A stretch of DNA of 64,000 bases, taken from the NCBI RefSeq assembly GCF_032854445.1, contig NC_088296.1, forward strand, positions 23,321,604 through 23,385,603. The letters run 5' to 3'. The translations under genes were made by a program, and so were the position numbers. Source of the stretch: Liolophura sinensis (lineage: Eukaryota; Mollusca; Polyplacophora; Chitonida; Chitonidae). Of the stretch, positions 1 through 13,302 are shown piece after piece; within the stretch, counting starts at the first letter, position 1; every line of letters begins with the position of its first letter. The notes under the pieces are model-generated. The model saw nothing but the letters and a program-made list of their open reading frames with translations. It ran no database searches and was not told the origin of the DNA.

Positions 1-500
1 GGAAATGCGATTTACACTTGCTGGTCTGGAGTAAGTAAAGGGCCTGTTCATTTTCTTATCGAAAACACTGATATTATGGTTTTAAAAGCGTAAGTGTATT
101 TTCGCTGTTTTTTTTTTTCCTTTTTTAAGGTTTGCAGGTGGATGAAATATTTCGAGGGGGTTTCAAGAAGTTAAAGTCATTAAAATGTGCAGGAGCTCTA
201 AATAAAATATTGTGCCTGCCCAAGAACTAAGTCGGTAAAAAGCTATTAAGTAATGTAACTTACATCGCCGTTCTACAAGAACTGGTTATAAAATATGCGT
301 CGACCTTCTAAAGATGGAAGATGAAATATTCACAATTATTAAATCCTATCTAGAGCATTTTTCTTAGATGGAACCAGTGGGTTTGGTGCTTAGTTTTGGT
401 CTTGAAATACAACGTGCAGCTGTCACGTCAGTAAACTGCACGACAAAGCGCCATCTATCGTAAAGTTTTGTGGCCGACCTCACATCAGTATGTCACGTAC

Positions 501-599
501 TTTATCCTGGTCATTGACATCAGCACCCTTCTCCAGCAGGAAGCTAACAACCTCTACACTGTTTTCCTGAGCTGCAATGTGCAAAGGGGTCCGCCCATC
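501..599 (-). CDS. ankyrin-repeat exon A (33 codons)
   Basis: A 99-nt phase-0 exon encodes one ankyrin repeat. It opens DGRTPLHIAAQENSVEVV and continues with the second-helix signature LLEKGADVN. The intron acceptor upstream reads TTTGCACAG and the donor is GTACGTGA, both agreeing with animal splice consensus. The TPLH tetrapeptide and the GADVN hairpin are hallmark ankyrin positions. Ankyrin repeats form protein-binding surfaces; the partner is unknown. It is the leftmost exon here, so the most 3' of the minus-strand gene in this window. No disabling change is visible. Confidence 0.85.
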
Positions 600-3085
600 C
601 TGTGCAAAGTAAAAATAATGTAATACTTGAACTGCAACTTTAGTAAAAATGCTATGAATGACAAAGTCACTAATAATTAATGTAGCTACACCTGTTAATA
701 CAGGGAAGGTAAAAACAATAGAAATGTGGGCCATAGTGGGGGCGTATAAAACATTTGAGGTGTGCTTTGTACTTGCTGGCTTGGCGTAAGTAAACTACAG
801 AGCCTGTTCATTTCTATTCTCAGTGTACTGATTTTTGAGTTTACCTTTTGAAATCACAATGTCTATGTGTCTGTATATCACAGGCACTCATACACACTGC
901 ATGGTGTTATTTTCTACAGTCGTCAAAAGGAAAACTACTTTTCTTCGCTCAATAATGTCACAATGTAACATTTATTCAAGTCAAAAGTTGGATTTATTGA
1001 ACAGAAGATTAAAATAAACCTATGTCAAGCGGCTGTTTTATATTGATGGATATGTTTTGGCTCCATTAGCTTAATGAACTTGTACATAACAAAATGCTCA
1101 GCAATTCTGATCGAAAAGACTCATACTATGGTTTTAAAACCGTTCTGCTTACTAAGTATGGTGCCAACTACAGCAAGCTGAGCAAACTGGATAGGAGGCG
1201 CGTTGTTTTTTTCTCCTCCATTACTGAACAACTGCATCTGCATAATAATCCTTGAGAAATGTTGCCTAATTTACTGTTCGGAAAATGTGCACTCACAATT
1301 TTACCTCTTAAGAGCAAATATCTTGAGATCTATTAAACAACGTTTTGGTTGGAACGCTCTGGAAGCCATGGTGTATCCCTAGACAATCTTCTACAAGTGA
1401 CAGTTACGTGTTAATCACAAGGACCTTTGGACAGTACAGTCAAGTCTTTGTCAAGTCCTATGAAAATGCCACTGAACTAGCACTCATGTAGGACTTTTCT
1501 AATTTATCCATGTTCCATTTCCTCTTGCCTGATGTTCCCTGATGTCAACCGCTCGCCCTAGAACGTTTCACGAACCTTATGCTCTCACGATATCAATGAT
1601 CCAGAGTAATCATCAAAACAATGAATGACCTCTGGTTTCTCCATAGCATAGGATCGTCTTCATCAAAGAATGTTACATCCACTAAGAAATAATTTGCATC
1701 AACTTCCATTCTGTTAATGTCTTTATGGTACAAGTGAGTTTTAATGTAGTAGTTTAGCAGTTAGCAGTTATCAAGTGGCAAAACCCCTAAGAGATGCCAA
1801 TCTTTACAATATGGTCAGAAAGGGCCACTAAAACAGCCAGTGTTTTAAAAACCCTTCAGTAGATGATACAAATTTGAATAGAAAATGATTTCTTTGGAAT
1901 AAACACTTCATAGTGTGTGTTCTTGTTTTTTTTAACTTTACAGTAGACATTTACACTCTGCAAAGAGTATTATAAACTAATTTGTTCGATAATCTTGGTG
2001 TTTGGCGGGGATTTCCAATTACCAGTATTTTTGAATGAAAGTCAAAAACAGGATTAAAGGTTTCCTATGACGTAGTGTTCAGACATGTAGATCTCAGGTA
2101 AGAAAATGACACGAACGGTTACCTACCTCAGCTAATCTACCTTAACTCAATGCAATAAGGAGTGTAAATAAAAAAGTACACACTAGAGGATTTAAACTCT
2201 TGATTAACTGTGATCAACGCAGGTAAAAACCTTAAAAGTCTTGCATGTAAACGTACAGGTTAAGCAAATATTCTCCTAATAGAGCACAAGAAATGTGGAC
2301 TGCTGTATTATTTTATTTTTTTTTGCTTCTTCAAAAATACAAACCATCCTTTGTAATTGGTTTTATTAAAGTATTAACTGGGGGTTCACGATATACTGAC
2401 TTTTTTCTTGCTTTGTGTAATTTGCGCAGAGCCTTATACTCTTATAGAGCCTTATGTTAAAAGGTGATTATTCATTTGGTGAAAATGTGTTAGAAAGCTA
2501 CCACTGCCGAAAGACTATCAAGTCTTAATTTACTTCTACTGATCCTACAAACATGTTCATATTTTATGAGTTTAAATAAACACCCAAGCGTTTAAGGCGT
2601 TGTTGACATTTATATGCGGCTAGAATTGGTCAGAAGCGTGTTCATTTCACTTCTCAATGTACTGATTTTCCAGTTCGCCTTTTATATTCACTATGTCAAT
2701 GTGTCTGTATATCACAGGCACTCATACACAGTTGCCTTATTTCCCACAATCGTCAAACGCAAAAACACTTTTCTTCCCTGTATAATGTCACCATATAATA
2801 TTCATGCAGGTCAAAGGTTGGATTTAATGAACAGTAGATTAATAAAAAAAACTCATGTCAAGCGGATGTTTTATATCCATTGATATCTTTTGGCTTTAAT
2901 AGCTTATTAACCTGTGTTATTATATCCTGTGTGGAGTAGTTTTTTTTTTTTGTTGGGGCCATTGGGTTTTTGGCCTAGTATAGGCCTTGAAATACAAAGT
3001 GCAGTTGTCACGTAAGTAAGCTGCATGACAAAGCACCATCACCCGTCAGGTTTTGTGGCCGGCCTCCTATCAGCATATAACGTAC

Positions 3086-3184
3086 CTCATCCTGTACATT
3101 GATATCAGCACCCTTCTCCAGCAGCAAACAAACACCATCTACATTGTTTTTCCAAGCTGTATAGAGCAAAGGGGTCCATCCATC
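3086..3184 (-). CDS. ankyrin-repeat exon B (33 codons)
   Basis: This 99-nt exon encodes an ankyrin repeat beginning DGWTPLLYTAWKNNVDGV and ending with LLLEKGADINVQDE. The acceptor is TTTGCACAG and the donor GTACGTTA, both usable. The canonical TPLH is changed to TPLL and the first helix contains AWKNN, which marks a subtype shared only with the exon at 20566-20664. That pairing, with matching flanks, places it inside the block duplicated about 17.45 kb away. The reading frame is open. Confidence 0.83.
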
Positions 3185-4588
3185 CTGTGCAAAGTAAACA
3201 TAATGTAATACTTGAAAAGCTACTTTAGTAGAAATGTTCTTAATGCCAAAGTCACGTATAATGAATCTGATCAAAGGTTTGCTATGACGTAGTTTTCACA
3301 CATGTAGATCTTAGGTAAGGAAATGACACGAAACTTTACCTACCTCAGCTAATCTACCTCAACTCGCTATAATAATGGGTGTAAATTAAAAAAAAGTACA
3401 CACAAGAGCCATTAAACTGTTCATTAACTCTTATCAACTAATCCGAAAATCTTGAAGATCTTACATGTAAACGTACAGGTCAACCGAATATTCACCTAAT
3501 AGCGTACAAGAAATGGAGACAAAATGTGGACTTTTGAATTGTCTTTCCTTCATGAGCAATGCAAACCATCCTTTTAAATTGATCTTACTTAAATTATTAA
3601 CCGGGAGCACACGATATACTGACGTTTTTCTTGGTTTTTCAATTTTGCGCAAATCCTTATACATGTTATGAGCTGATTTTCATTTTATAAAGATGAGTGA
3701 GAAAGCTATAATTGCAGAAAGGCTATCACGTCTTAATTTTCTTCTACTAATCTATAAAAAAATGTTCATATTTTATGAGTTGGAACAAAGGCCTGAGCGT
3801 GTAAGGCGTTGTTGACATTTATATGCGGCTGGAAATGGGCAGAAGCGTGTTCATTTCACTTCTCAATGTACTGGCTTTCCAGTTCACCTTTTGTATTCTC
3901 TATGTCGATGTATCTGTATTTCACAGACACACATACACACTATGCTTTTTTCTACAGCTGCCAAGCGCAAAAACGCTTTTCTCAACTGTATAACGTGAGA
4001 GTTTAACACTTATGTTAATCTACAGTTTGATTTAATTAACTGCAGTTAAAGATAAACTTAGGTCAAGCGGCTGTTTTATATTCATGGGTAAGATTTGACA
4101 TTGATAGCTTTTGGCTTTGATAGCCGAATAGGAATATAGACGAAAAATAGTCAGCAATTAATATTGAAAAGACTCACATTATAAGTTTTAAATCAGTAGA
4201 TAGATTTTTACTATTTTTTTAAATTTTGTAGGTTGATGAAATTTTGTCAGAGCTTTTCGAGAAAATGAAATCATTAAAATCTGCCCGAGCTCTAAATAAA
4301 TACTCTACCCGCTCAAGAACTAACACTCTAAAATATCATTAAATGACGTAAGTTACATCTGCGGACTACAGAACGATGTTATAAAATATGAATCGTTTTT
4401 CTAAAGATGGAAGTTTGAAACATATACACTTATATCCTATGTGGAGCAAACTTATTTACTTGCAGATTTGGCGCACAGAACAGGTCTTGAAATTCAAGGC
4501 TCAATTTACACGTCAGTAAAAAAAAGTTAACATTGCACAATCTGCCCTAAACCTCACATCACCGGCCTCACATCAGTACATCACGTAC

Positions 4589-4687
4589 TACATTCTCTAC
4601 ATTGACATCAGCACCCTTCTCCAGCAAGAAAGGAACAATCTCTACATTGTTTTCCTGAGCTGCATACTGCAAAGGAGTCCGCCCATC
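4589..4687 (-). CDS. ankyrin-repeat exon C (33 codons)
   Basis: The 99-nt exon encodes DGRTPLQYAAQENNVEIV followed by FLLEKGADVNVENV, a good ankyrin repeat. The acceptor here reads TTTGCAAAG, with AAG instead of CAG, still a legal 3' splice site; the donor is GTACGTGA. It belongs to the VENV-ending subtype together with the exon at 22039-22137, its duplicate partner. No stop or frameshift is present. Confidence 0.83.
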
Positions 4688-7421
4688 CTTTGCAAAGTAA
4701 ACATAATGTAATACCTGAAATGCTACTTCAGTAAAAATGCAATGAATGACAAATTCACTAATAATTAATGTAGCTACACCTGTTAACAAGAGGAATGTAA
4801 AAATAATGCAAATGTAAGCTAATGTGGTGGCTTATAAGACATTTGGGGTGTGTTTTGTACTTGCTGGCTTGGCGTAAGTAATATACAGAGCCTGTTCATT
4901 TCTGTTCCCGGTGTACTGATTTTCGAGTTCTCCTTTTGAAATGACTATGTCTGTATGTTTGTATATCACAGGCACTCATACACACTCCATGGAGTTATTT
5001 TCTACAGTCGTCAAACGGAAAACCACTTTCCTTCGCTGTATAATGTCACACTGTAAAATTTATCCAAGTTAAAAGTTTGATTTAGTAAACATTAGATTTA
5101 AATAAACTGATGACAAGCGGCTGTTTTATATTCATGGATATGTTTTGGCTATAGTAATTTAATAAACTTATATAAAAAAATGCTCAGCAATTCTTGTCAA
5201 AATAACTAATATTATGGTTTTAAAACCGTTCTGCTTACTAAGTATGGTGCCAACTACACCAAGCTAAGTAAACTGCATAGGTGGCGCGTTATTGTTTCTT
5301 TCGTCCATTACTGAACAACTGCATCTGCATAATAATCCTTGAGACATCTTGTCTGATTTACTGTTGGGATAGTGTGAGCGAACAATTTCACCTGTTAACG
5401 CCGAATATCTTGAGATCTATTAAACAACCTTTTGGGTGGAACGCTCTGAAAGTAGCTGGTTATCCCTAGACAACCTTCTACAAGTGACAGTTACGTGCTA
5501 ATCACAAGGACCTTTGGACAGTACATTCAAGTCTTGATCAAGTCCTATGAAAATGCCACTGAACTAGCAGTCATGTAAGATTTTTCTAATTTATCCATGT
5601 TCCAAGTCCTGTTGCCTGATGTTACCTAATGTCCACTGCTCATAGTAGAATGTTCCATTCGACATTCTTCTCGCGATATCAAGGATCCAGAGTCATCATC
5701 AAAACAATGGGTGAGCTCTGGTTTCTCCATAGCATAGGATCGTCTTCATCAAAAAATGCTACATCCATTAAGAAATAATTTGCTTCAGGTTCCATCCAAG
5801 TATTCATGGAACGAGTGCATTTTAATGTAGTAGTTTAGCAGTCTTCAATTATCAAGTGGCAAAAACCCTATGTGATGTCATTGTTTAGAATATGGTCAGA
5901 AAGGGCCACTAAAACAGCCAGTGTTTTAAAAGCCGTTTATTAGATTAAAAAAATTTGAAAAAAAAAATGATTTTGTCTGACATACACTTCAAAGTGTGCG
6001 TTCTTTTTGTTTTCTTTAACTTTTCAGTAGACATTTACACTCTGCAAAGAGTATTATGGACTAATTTGGTCTGTAAACTTTGTGATTGGCGGTACTTTCA
6101 ATTAACAGTATTTTTGAATTCAAGTCAAATAGATGATCAAAAGTTTGCTAAGACGTAGTTTTGAGACATGTATATCTCAGGTAAGGAAATGACACCAACG
6201 TATACTTACCTCAGCTAATCTACCTTAACTCGCTGTAAAAATGGGTGTAAAATAAAAACGTACAAACCCTAACAATTAAACTATTCATGCACTGTTATCA
6301 ACAGAGCCGAAAATCTTGAAGATCTTACAAGTGAATGTATAGGTCAACCGACTATTCACCTAATACAAGCAATGAAGACAAAATGCGGATTGCTGAATTT
6401 TCTTTGCTTCATTAAAAATACAAACCGCCCTTTTAAATTGGCCTCCTTAAATTAAACACTGGGGAGTTCACGATATACTCACCTTGCTCTTGCTGTTCGT
6501 AGGTTGCGAAAAACCTTATACATGTTATGAGATTATTATTCATTTTATGAAAATGTGTTAGAAAGCGACCATTGCAGAAAGGCTATAACATCTTAATTTA
6601 CTTCTACTGATCCTACAAACATGTTCACATTTTATGAGTTCGAATAAAGACCTAAGCGTGTAAGTCGTTGTTGACATTTATATGCGGCTGGAAATGGGCA
6701 GAAGCGTGTTCATTTCACTTCTCAATGTACTGATTTTCAAGTTCGCCTTTTATATTCACTATGTCAATGTGTCTGTGTATCACAGGCACTCATACACACT
6801 GGTGTTGTTTTCCACAGTCGTCAAACGCAAAAGCATTTTTCTTCGCTGTATAATGTCACAATATAGCATTTATCAAAGTCAAAAGTTTAAGTAGGTGAAC
6901 AGTAGATTAAAATAAACTCATGTCGCGTGGATGTTCCATATTCATGGATATGCTTTGGCTTTAATAACTTAATAACTTTACACTCAACAAAATACTCAGC
7001 AAATTCTTATCCAAAAGACCCATATTATGGTTTTAAAACCGTACGTGGTTTTTCGCAGTTTTTTTTTAATTGTGCAGATGGGTGAAATATATTCAGAGGA
7101 CTTTAAGAAGTGAAAGTCATTAAAATGTGCCCGAGCACTAACTAAAATACTGTGTCTGCCCAAGAACTAAGGCGGTAAAAGGTCATTAAGTAACTTGGCT
7201 TACATCGTCGTTCTACAAGAACTGGTAATAAAATATGCGTCTACCTTCTAAAGATGGTAATTTGAAATATTCACATTTATTATATGCTGTGTAGAGCATT
7301 TTTCTCAGTTGGGGGCCAGTGGATTTGGTGCTTAGTATAGGTGTTACAATACAAAGTGCAGTTGTGCAGAACACCATCTCGTCAAGTTTTGTCGCCGGCC
7401 TCATATCAGTAAATCACGTAC

Positions 7422-7520
7422 CTTGTTCTGTACTTTGACATCAGCACCCTTCTCCAGCAGGAAACGAACAACATCTTCATTGTTTTGCTTAGCTGCAATG
7501 TGCAAAGGGGTCCACCCATC
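7422..7520 (-). CDS. ankyrin-repeat exon D (33 codons)
   Basis: The minus strand reads DGWTPLHIAAKQNNEDVV then RFLLEKGADVKVQNK over exactly 99 nt between acceptor TTTGCACAG and donor GTACGTGA. All ankyrin consensus positions (TPLH, AA, LL, GAD) are kept. The initial methionine is supplied elsewhere, as for every exon in this array, because the exon is internal and phase 0 at both ends. The upstream intron contains the sequence shared with the 24.9-kb copy. Confidence 0.84.
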
Positions 7521-8469
7521 CTGTGCAAAGTTAAAATAATGTAATACTTGAAATGCTACTTCAGTAAAAATGCTATTAATGACAAATTGACCAATAATTA
7601 ATGTAACTACACCTGTTAATACGGGGAATATAAAAACAATACGAATGTGAGCTATTTTGGTGGCGTATAAGGCATTGGAAATGCGCTTTGTACATGCTGG
7701 CCTGAAATAAGTAAACTACAGGGCCTGTTTATTTCTGTTGCCATGCTACTGTTTTTGCAGTTCGCTGTTTGTATTCACTATGTCTATGTGTCTGTATGTC
7801 ATGGGCGCTCATACACACTGGTCTCATTTTCCACAGTCGTCAAACGCAAAAACACTTTTCTTCACTGTATATTGTCACCATACAATATTCATCAAGGTCA
7901 AAAGTTAGATTTAATGAACAGTAGATTAATAAGAAACTTATGTCAAGCGGATGTTTTATATTCATGGATATGTTTTTGCTTTAATAGCTTAATAACCTTA
8001 TACATAACAAAATGCTCGGCAATTCTTATCGAAAAGACTCATATTATGGTTTTAAAACCGTACGTAAATTTACGATGTTTTTTTTTTTTTTTTCTGAGTT
8101 TGCAGATGGCTGAAATATTTCCAGGGGTTTTCAAGAAGTAAAAGTCATTTAAATATGCCAGAGCTCTAAGTATAATACACTGCCTGTCTAAGAACTAACG
8201 CCGTAAAAGGTCATTAAGTAACGTAACTTACATCGCCGTTCTATAAGAACTGGTTATAAAATATGCGTCGTCCGTCTAAAGATGGACGTTTGAAATATTT
8301 ACATTTATTATATTCTGTGTAGAGCATTTTTCTTAGTTTGGGCCATTGGATTTGGTGTCTAGTACAGGTCTTAAAATACAAAGTGCAGTTGTCACAAAAG
8401 TAAACTGCATGACAAAGCACCATCTGTCGTCAAGTTTTGTGGCCGGCCTCACATCAGTACTTCACCTAC

Positions 8470-8480
8470 CTTATCCTGTG
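8470..8480 (-). pseudogene. ankyrin exon remnant (donor end only)
   Basis: Only the last ~11 nt of an ankyrin exon and its donor (GTAGGTGA) survive. Compared with the sister copy at 12004-12102, about 600 bp covering the rest of the exon and the upstream intron has been deleted, and the sequence jumps at about 8481 to material equivalent to about 12,615. The remnant cannot be spliced in because its acceptor is gone. Confidence 0.8.
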
Positions 8481-9169
8481 TTTATAAGTACTAAGTATGC
8501 TGCCAACTGCGCAAAGCTAAGCAAACTGGATAGGAGGCCCAGTTTTTCCTTTCGTCCATCAGAAAACAACTCCATCTGCATAATAACCCTTGAGACATCT
8601 TGCCTAATTTACTGTTGGGATAGTGTGCACTCACAATTTTACCTCTTAAGAGAGAATATCTTGAGATCTATTAAACAACGTTTTGGGTGGAACGCTCTGG
8701 AAGTATTTGGTGTATCCCTAGACAGTCTTCTACAAATGACAGTTACGTGTTCATTTCAAGGACCTTTGGACAGTACAGTCAAGCCTTTGTCGAGTTCTGT
8801 GAAAATGCTACTAAACTAGCACTCATGTAAGAGTTTTCTAATTTATCCATGTTACAAGTCATGTTATCTGATGCCCACCGCTCGCCCTAGAATGTTCCAC
8901 GAACCTTATGTTCTCACGATACCAAGGATCCAGAGTCATCATCAAAACAATGGATTAGCTCTGAGTTCTTCATAGCATAGAATCGTCTTTATCGAAAAAT
9001 GCTACATCCAATAGGAAATAATTTGCTTCAGGTTCCATTCAGTTAATGTATTCATGGAACAAGTACATTTGAATGAAGAAGTTTAGCAGTCTCCAATTAT
9101 TCAGTGGCATAAACCTTATGTGATGTCATTGTTTACAATATAGCCAGAAAGGGCCACTAAAACAGCCAG

Positions 9170-9439
9170 AGGGGGCCTCCGTGGCTCAGTTGGTTAGCGC
9201 GCTAGAGCAGCATAATGACCCAGGAGCCTGTCACCAATGCGGTCGCTGTGAGTTCAAGTCCAGTTCATGCTGGCTTCCTCTCCGGCCGTAAGTGGGAATG
9301 TCTTCCAGCAACCTGCGGATGGTCGTGGGTTTTCCCCGGGCTCTGCCTGGTTTCCTCCCACCATAATGCTGGCCGCCGTCGTATAAGTGAAATATTCTTG
9401 AGTACGGCGTAAAGCACCAATCAAATAATTAAAACAAAT
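9170..9439 (+). mobile_element. tRNA-derived SINE with conserved central domain, copy 1
   Basis: The element begins GGGGGCCTCCGTGGCTCAGT and has a Pol III box A-like TGGCTCAGTTGG at 9182 and a box B-like GAGTTCAAGTCC at 9250. A conserved body follows containing GGGTTTTCCCCGGGCTCTGC and CTTGAGTACGGCGTAAAGC, then an A-rich tail. It is flanked by an 11-bp duplication (AAAACAGCCAG at 9159, AAAACAGACAG at 9440). The 65-codon open frame inside is incidental. The body resembles the conserved central/3' domain of molluscan SINEs (remembered, not searched). Confidence 0.85.
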
Positions 9440-10955
9440 AAAACAGACAGTGTTTTAAAAGGCGTTTAATAAATTTGAAAAATTTGAAAACCTAAATTGT
9501 TTCTTTAGAATAAAAACTTCATAGTGTGTGTTCGTCTTGTTTTCTATAACTTTACAGTAGACATTTACACTGTGCAAAGTGTATTACAAACTAATTTGTT
9601 CGACAATCTTTGTGTTTGGCGGGGACTTCCAACTTCCAGTATTCTTGAATGAAAGTCAAAACCATGATCAAAGGTTTGCTATGACGTAGTTTTCAGACAT
9701 GTAGATCTCAGGTAAGGAAATGACACGAACGCTTACCTACATCAGCTAATCTATCTTAACACAATGCAATAAGAGGTGTAAATAAAAAAGTACACACAGA
9801 GCATTTAAACCCTTGATTAACTGTGATCAACCCAGAAAAAAACCTTAAAAATCTTGCATGTAAACGGACAGGTCAAACGAATATTCACCTACTAGAGCAC
9901 AAGAAATGTGGACTGCTGTATTATTATTTTTTCGCTTCATCGTTTTATATAAACCATCCTTTTAAATTGGTCGTATTAATGTATTAACTGAGGGTTCACG
10001 ATATACTGACTTTTCTCTTGCTTTTTGTAATTTGTGCAAATCGTTATACATGTTAAAGGGTGATTATTCATTTTATGAAAATGTATTAGTTTGCTACCAT
10101 TGCAGAAAGTCTGTCACGTCTTAATTTACTTCTACTGATCCTGTAAACATGTTAATATTTTATGAGTTTGAATAAAGACCTAAGCGTGTAAGAGTTGTTG
10201 ACATTTGTATGCGGCTGGAAATGGGCAGAAGCGTGCTCATTTTATTGCTCAATGTACTGATTTTCCAGTTCGCCTTTTATATTCACTATGTCAATGTGTC
10301 GGTATATCACAGGCACTCATACACAGTTGCCTTATTTCCCACAGTCGTCAAACGCAGAAACACTTTTCTTCGCTGTATATTGTCACCATATAATATTCAT
10401 CCAGGTCAAAAGTTAGATTTAATGAACAGTAGATTAATAAGAAACTTATGTCAAGCGGATGATTTATATTCATTGATATCTTTTGGCTTTAATAGCTTAA
10501 TAACCTTATACATAACAAAATGCTCGGCAATTCTTATCGAAAAGACTCATATTATGGTTTTAAAACCGTACTTTAAATTACCCTGTTCTTTTTTTTTTCT
10601 AAGTTCGCAGATGGCTGAAATATTTCCAGGGGTTTTCAAGAAGTAAAATTCATTAAAATATGCCAGAGCTCTAAGTGTAATACATTGCCTGTCTAAGAAC
10701 TAACGCCATAAAAGGTCATTAAGTAACGTAACTTACATCGCCGTTCTATAAGAACTGGTAATAAAAAATGCGTCGTCCGTCTAAAGATGGACGTTTGAAA
10801 TATTTACACTTATTATATCCTGTGCAGAGCATTTTTCCTAGTTTGGGCAAGTAGGTTTGGTGCTTGGCATAAGTCTTAAAATACAACGTGCAGTTGTCCA
10901 GAGGACCATCTCTGGTCAAGTTTTGTGGGAGGCCTAACATTAGTATATCACGTAC

Positions 10956-11054
10956 CTTATCCTGTACACTGACATCAGCACCCTTCTCCAGCAGGAAACG
11001 AACAACATCTACACTGTTTTTCCCGGCTGCAATGTGCAAAGGGGTCCACCCATC
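10956..11054 (-). CDS. ankyrin-repeat exon F (33 codons)
   Basis: The exon encodes DGWTPLHIAAGKNSVDVV and then RFLLEKGADVSVQDK, a consensus ankyrin repeat in 99 nt. Acceptor TTTGCACAG and donor GTACGTGA match the other exons. It pairs with the exon at 19558-19656 (two residue differences in the part compared), reflecting duplication of the 7.7-11 kb block. Its flanking intron is also nearly identical to that copy. Confidence 0.85.
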
Positions 11055-12003
11055 CTGTGCAAAGTTAAAATAATGTAATACTTGAACGGCTACTTCAATA
11101 AAACTGCTATGAATGACAAATTGACTAATAAAAAATGTAGCTACACCTGTTAATACGGGGAATATAAAAACAATACGAATGTGAGCTATTTTGGTGGCGT
11201 ATAAGGCATTGGAAATGCGCTTTGTACATGCTGGCCTGAAATAAGTAAACTACAGGGACCTGTTTATTTCTGTTGCCATGCTACTGATTTTCAAGCTCGC
11301 TGTTTGTATTCACTATGTCTATGTGTCTGTATGTCAAGGGCGCTCATACACACTGGTCTCATTTTCCACAGTCGTCAAACGCAAAAACACTTTTCTTCGC
11401 TGTATATTGTCACCATACAATATTCATCCAGGTCAAAAGTTAGATTTAATGAACAGTAGATTAATAAGAAACTTATGTCAAGCGGATGTTTTATATTCAT
11501 GGATATGTTTTGGCTTTAATAGCTTAATAACCTTATACATAACAAAATGCTCGGCAATTCTTATCGAAAAGACTCATATTATGGTTTTAAAACCGTACGT
11601 AAATTTACGATGTTTTTTTTTTTTTTTCTGAGTTTGCAGATGGCTGAAATATTTCCAGGGGTTTTCAAGAAGTAAAAGTCATTTAAATATGCCAGAGCTC
11701 TAAGTATAATACACTGCCTGTCTAAGAACTAACGCCGTAAAAGGTCATTAAGTAACGTAACTTACATCGCCGTTCTATAAGAACTGGTTATAAAATATGC
11801 GTCGTCCGTCTAAAGATGGACGTTTGAAATATTTACATTTATTATATTCTGTGTAGAGCATTTTTCTTAGTTTGGGCCATTGGATTTGGTGTCTAGTACA
11901 GGTCTTAAAATACAAAGTGCAGTTGTCACAAAAGTAAACTGCATGACAAAGCACCATCTGTCGTCAAGTTTTGTGGCCGGCCTCACATCAGTACTTCACC
12001 TAC

Positions 12004-12102
12004 CTTATCCTGTGCATTGACATCAGCACCCTCCTCCAGCAGGAAACGAACAACATCTACATTGTTTTCCTTAGCTGCATACTGCAAAGGGGTCCACCCA
12101 AC
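12004..12102 (-). CDS. ankyrin-repeat exon G (33 codons)
   Basis: Ninety-nine nt on the minus strand encode VGWTPLQYAAKENNVDVV then RFLLEEGADVNAQDK. The first codon is GTT rather than the usual GAT, giving the acceptor context CACAG/GTTGGG. This replaces the usually conserved Asp of the DGxTPL motif but leaves the fold signature intact. The donor is GTAGGTGA. This copy shows what was deleted from the remnant at 8470. Confidence 0.83.
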
Positions 12103-13302
12103 CTGTGCAAAGTAAAAAAAATGTAATACTTGAGCTGCAACTTCAGTAAAACTGCTTTGAATGACAAATTCACTAATATTTAATGTAGCTACACCTGGTA
12201 ATACAGGGAATGTAAACATAATACAAATGTGAGCTATTGTGGTGGCGTATAAGACATTTGAAGTGCGCTTTGCACCTGCTGGCTTGGTGTAAATAAAGTG
12301 TAATTTTCGAATTCGCCGTTTGAAATGACTATGTCTGTATGTTTGTATATTACAGGCACTCATACACACTGCTTGGTGTTTTTTTCTATAGTCGTCAAAC
12401 GGAAAACCACTTTTCTTCGCTGTATAATGTCACAATGTAACATTTATCCAAGTCAAAAGATTGATTTAGTAAACAGTGAATTAAAACAAACTCATATCAA
12501 GCGGCTGTTATATATTTATGGACATGTTTTAGCTCCATTAGCTTCATGAACTTTTACAAAACAAAATTATCAGCAATTCTTATCGAAAAGACTCATGTTA
12601 TGGTTTTAAAACCTTTCTAAGTACTAAGTATGCTGCCAACTGCGCAAAGCTAAGCAAACTGGATAGGAGGCCCAGTTTTTCCTTTCGTCCATCAGAAAAC
12701 AACTCCATCTGCATAATAACCCTTGAGACATCTTGCCTAATTTACTGTTGGGATAGTGTGCACTCACATTTTTACTACTTAAGAGAGAATATCTTGAGAT
12801 CTATTAAACAACGTTTTGGGTGGAACGCTCTGGAAGTAGTTGGTGTATCCCTAGACAGTCTTCTACAAATGACAATTACGTGTTCATTTCAAGGACCTTT
12901 GGACAGTACAGTCAAGCCTTTGTCAAGTTGTATGAAAATGCCACTAAACTAGCACTCATGTAAGATTTTTCTAATTTATCCATGTTACAAGTCATGTTAT
13001 CTGATGCCCACCGCTCGCCCTAGAATGTTCCACGAACCTTATGTTCTCACGATACCAAGGATCCAGAGTCATCATCAAAACAATGGATTAGCTCTGAGTT
13101 CTTCATAGCATAGAATCGTCTTTATCGAAAAATGCTACATCCAATAGGAAATAATTTGCTTCAGGTTCCATTCAGTTAATGTATTCATGGAACAAGTACA
13201 TTTGAATGAAGTATTTAAGCAGTCTCCAATTATTCAGTGGCATAAACCTTATGTGATGTCATTGTTTACAATATAGCCAGAAAGTGCCACTAAAACAGCT
13301 AG

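Noticed and set aside
8346-8819. Plus-strand 157-codon open frame spanning an ankyrin exon remnant.
   Set aside because: It is created by the deletion junction at 8481 and is absent from the sister copy.
9215-9412. Identical 65-codon frames at 9215 and 13348.
   Set aside because: They lie inside the tRNA-derived SINE copies and have no protein features.
10209-10646. Plus-strand open frame of 145 codons beginning MRLEMGRSVLILLLNVLIFQ, repeated in several array units.
   Set aside because: Copies in other units (2614, 6682, 7743, 11278, 24135) end at different points through stops and indels, it lies antisense in the introns of the ankyrin gene, and composition is that of AT-rich intron. Its conservation is explained by unit duplication.
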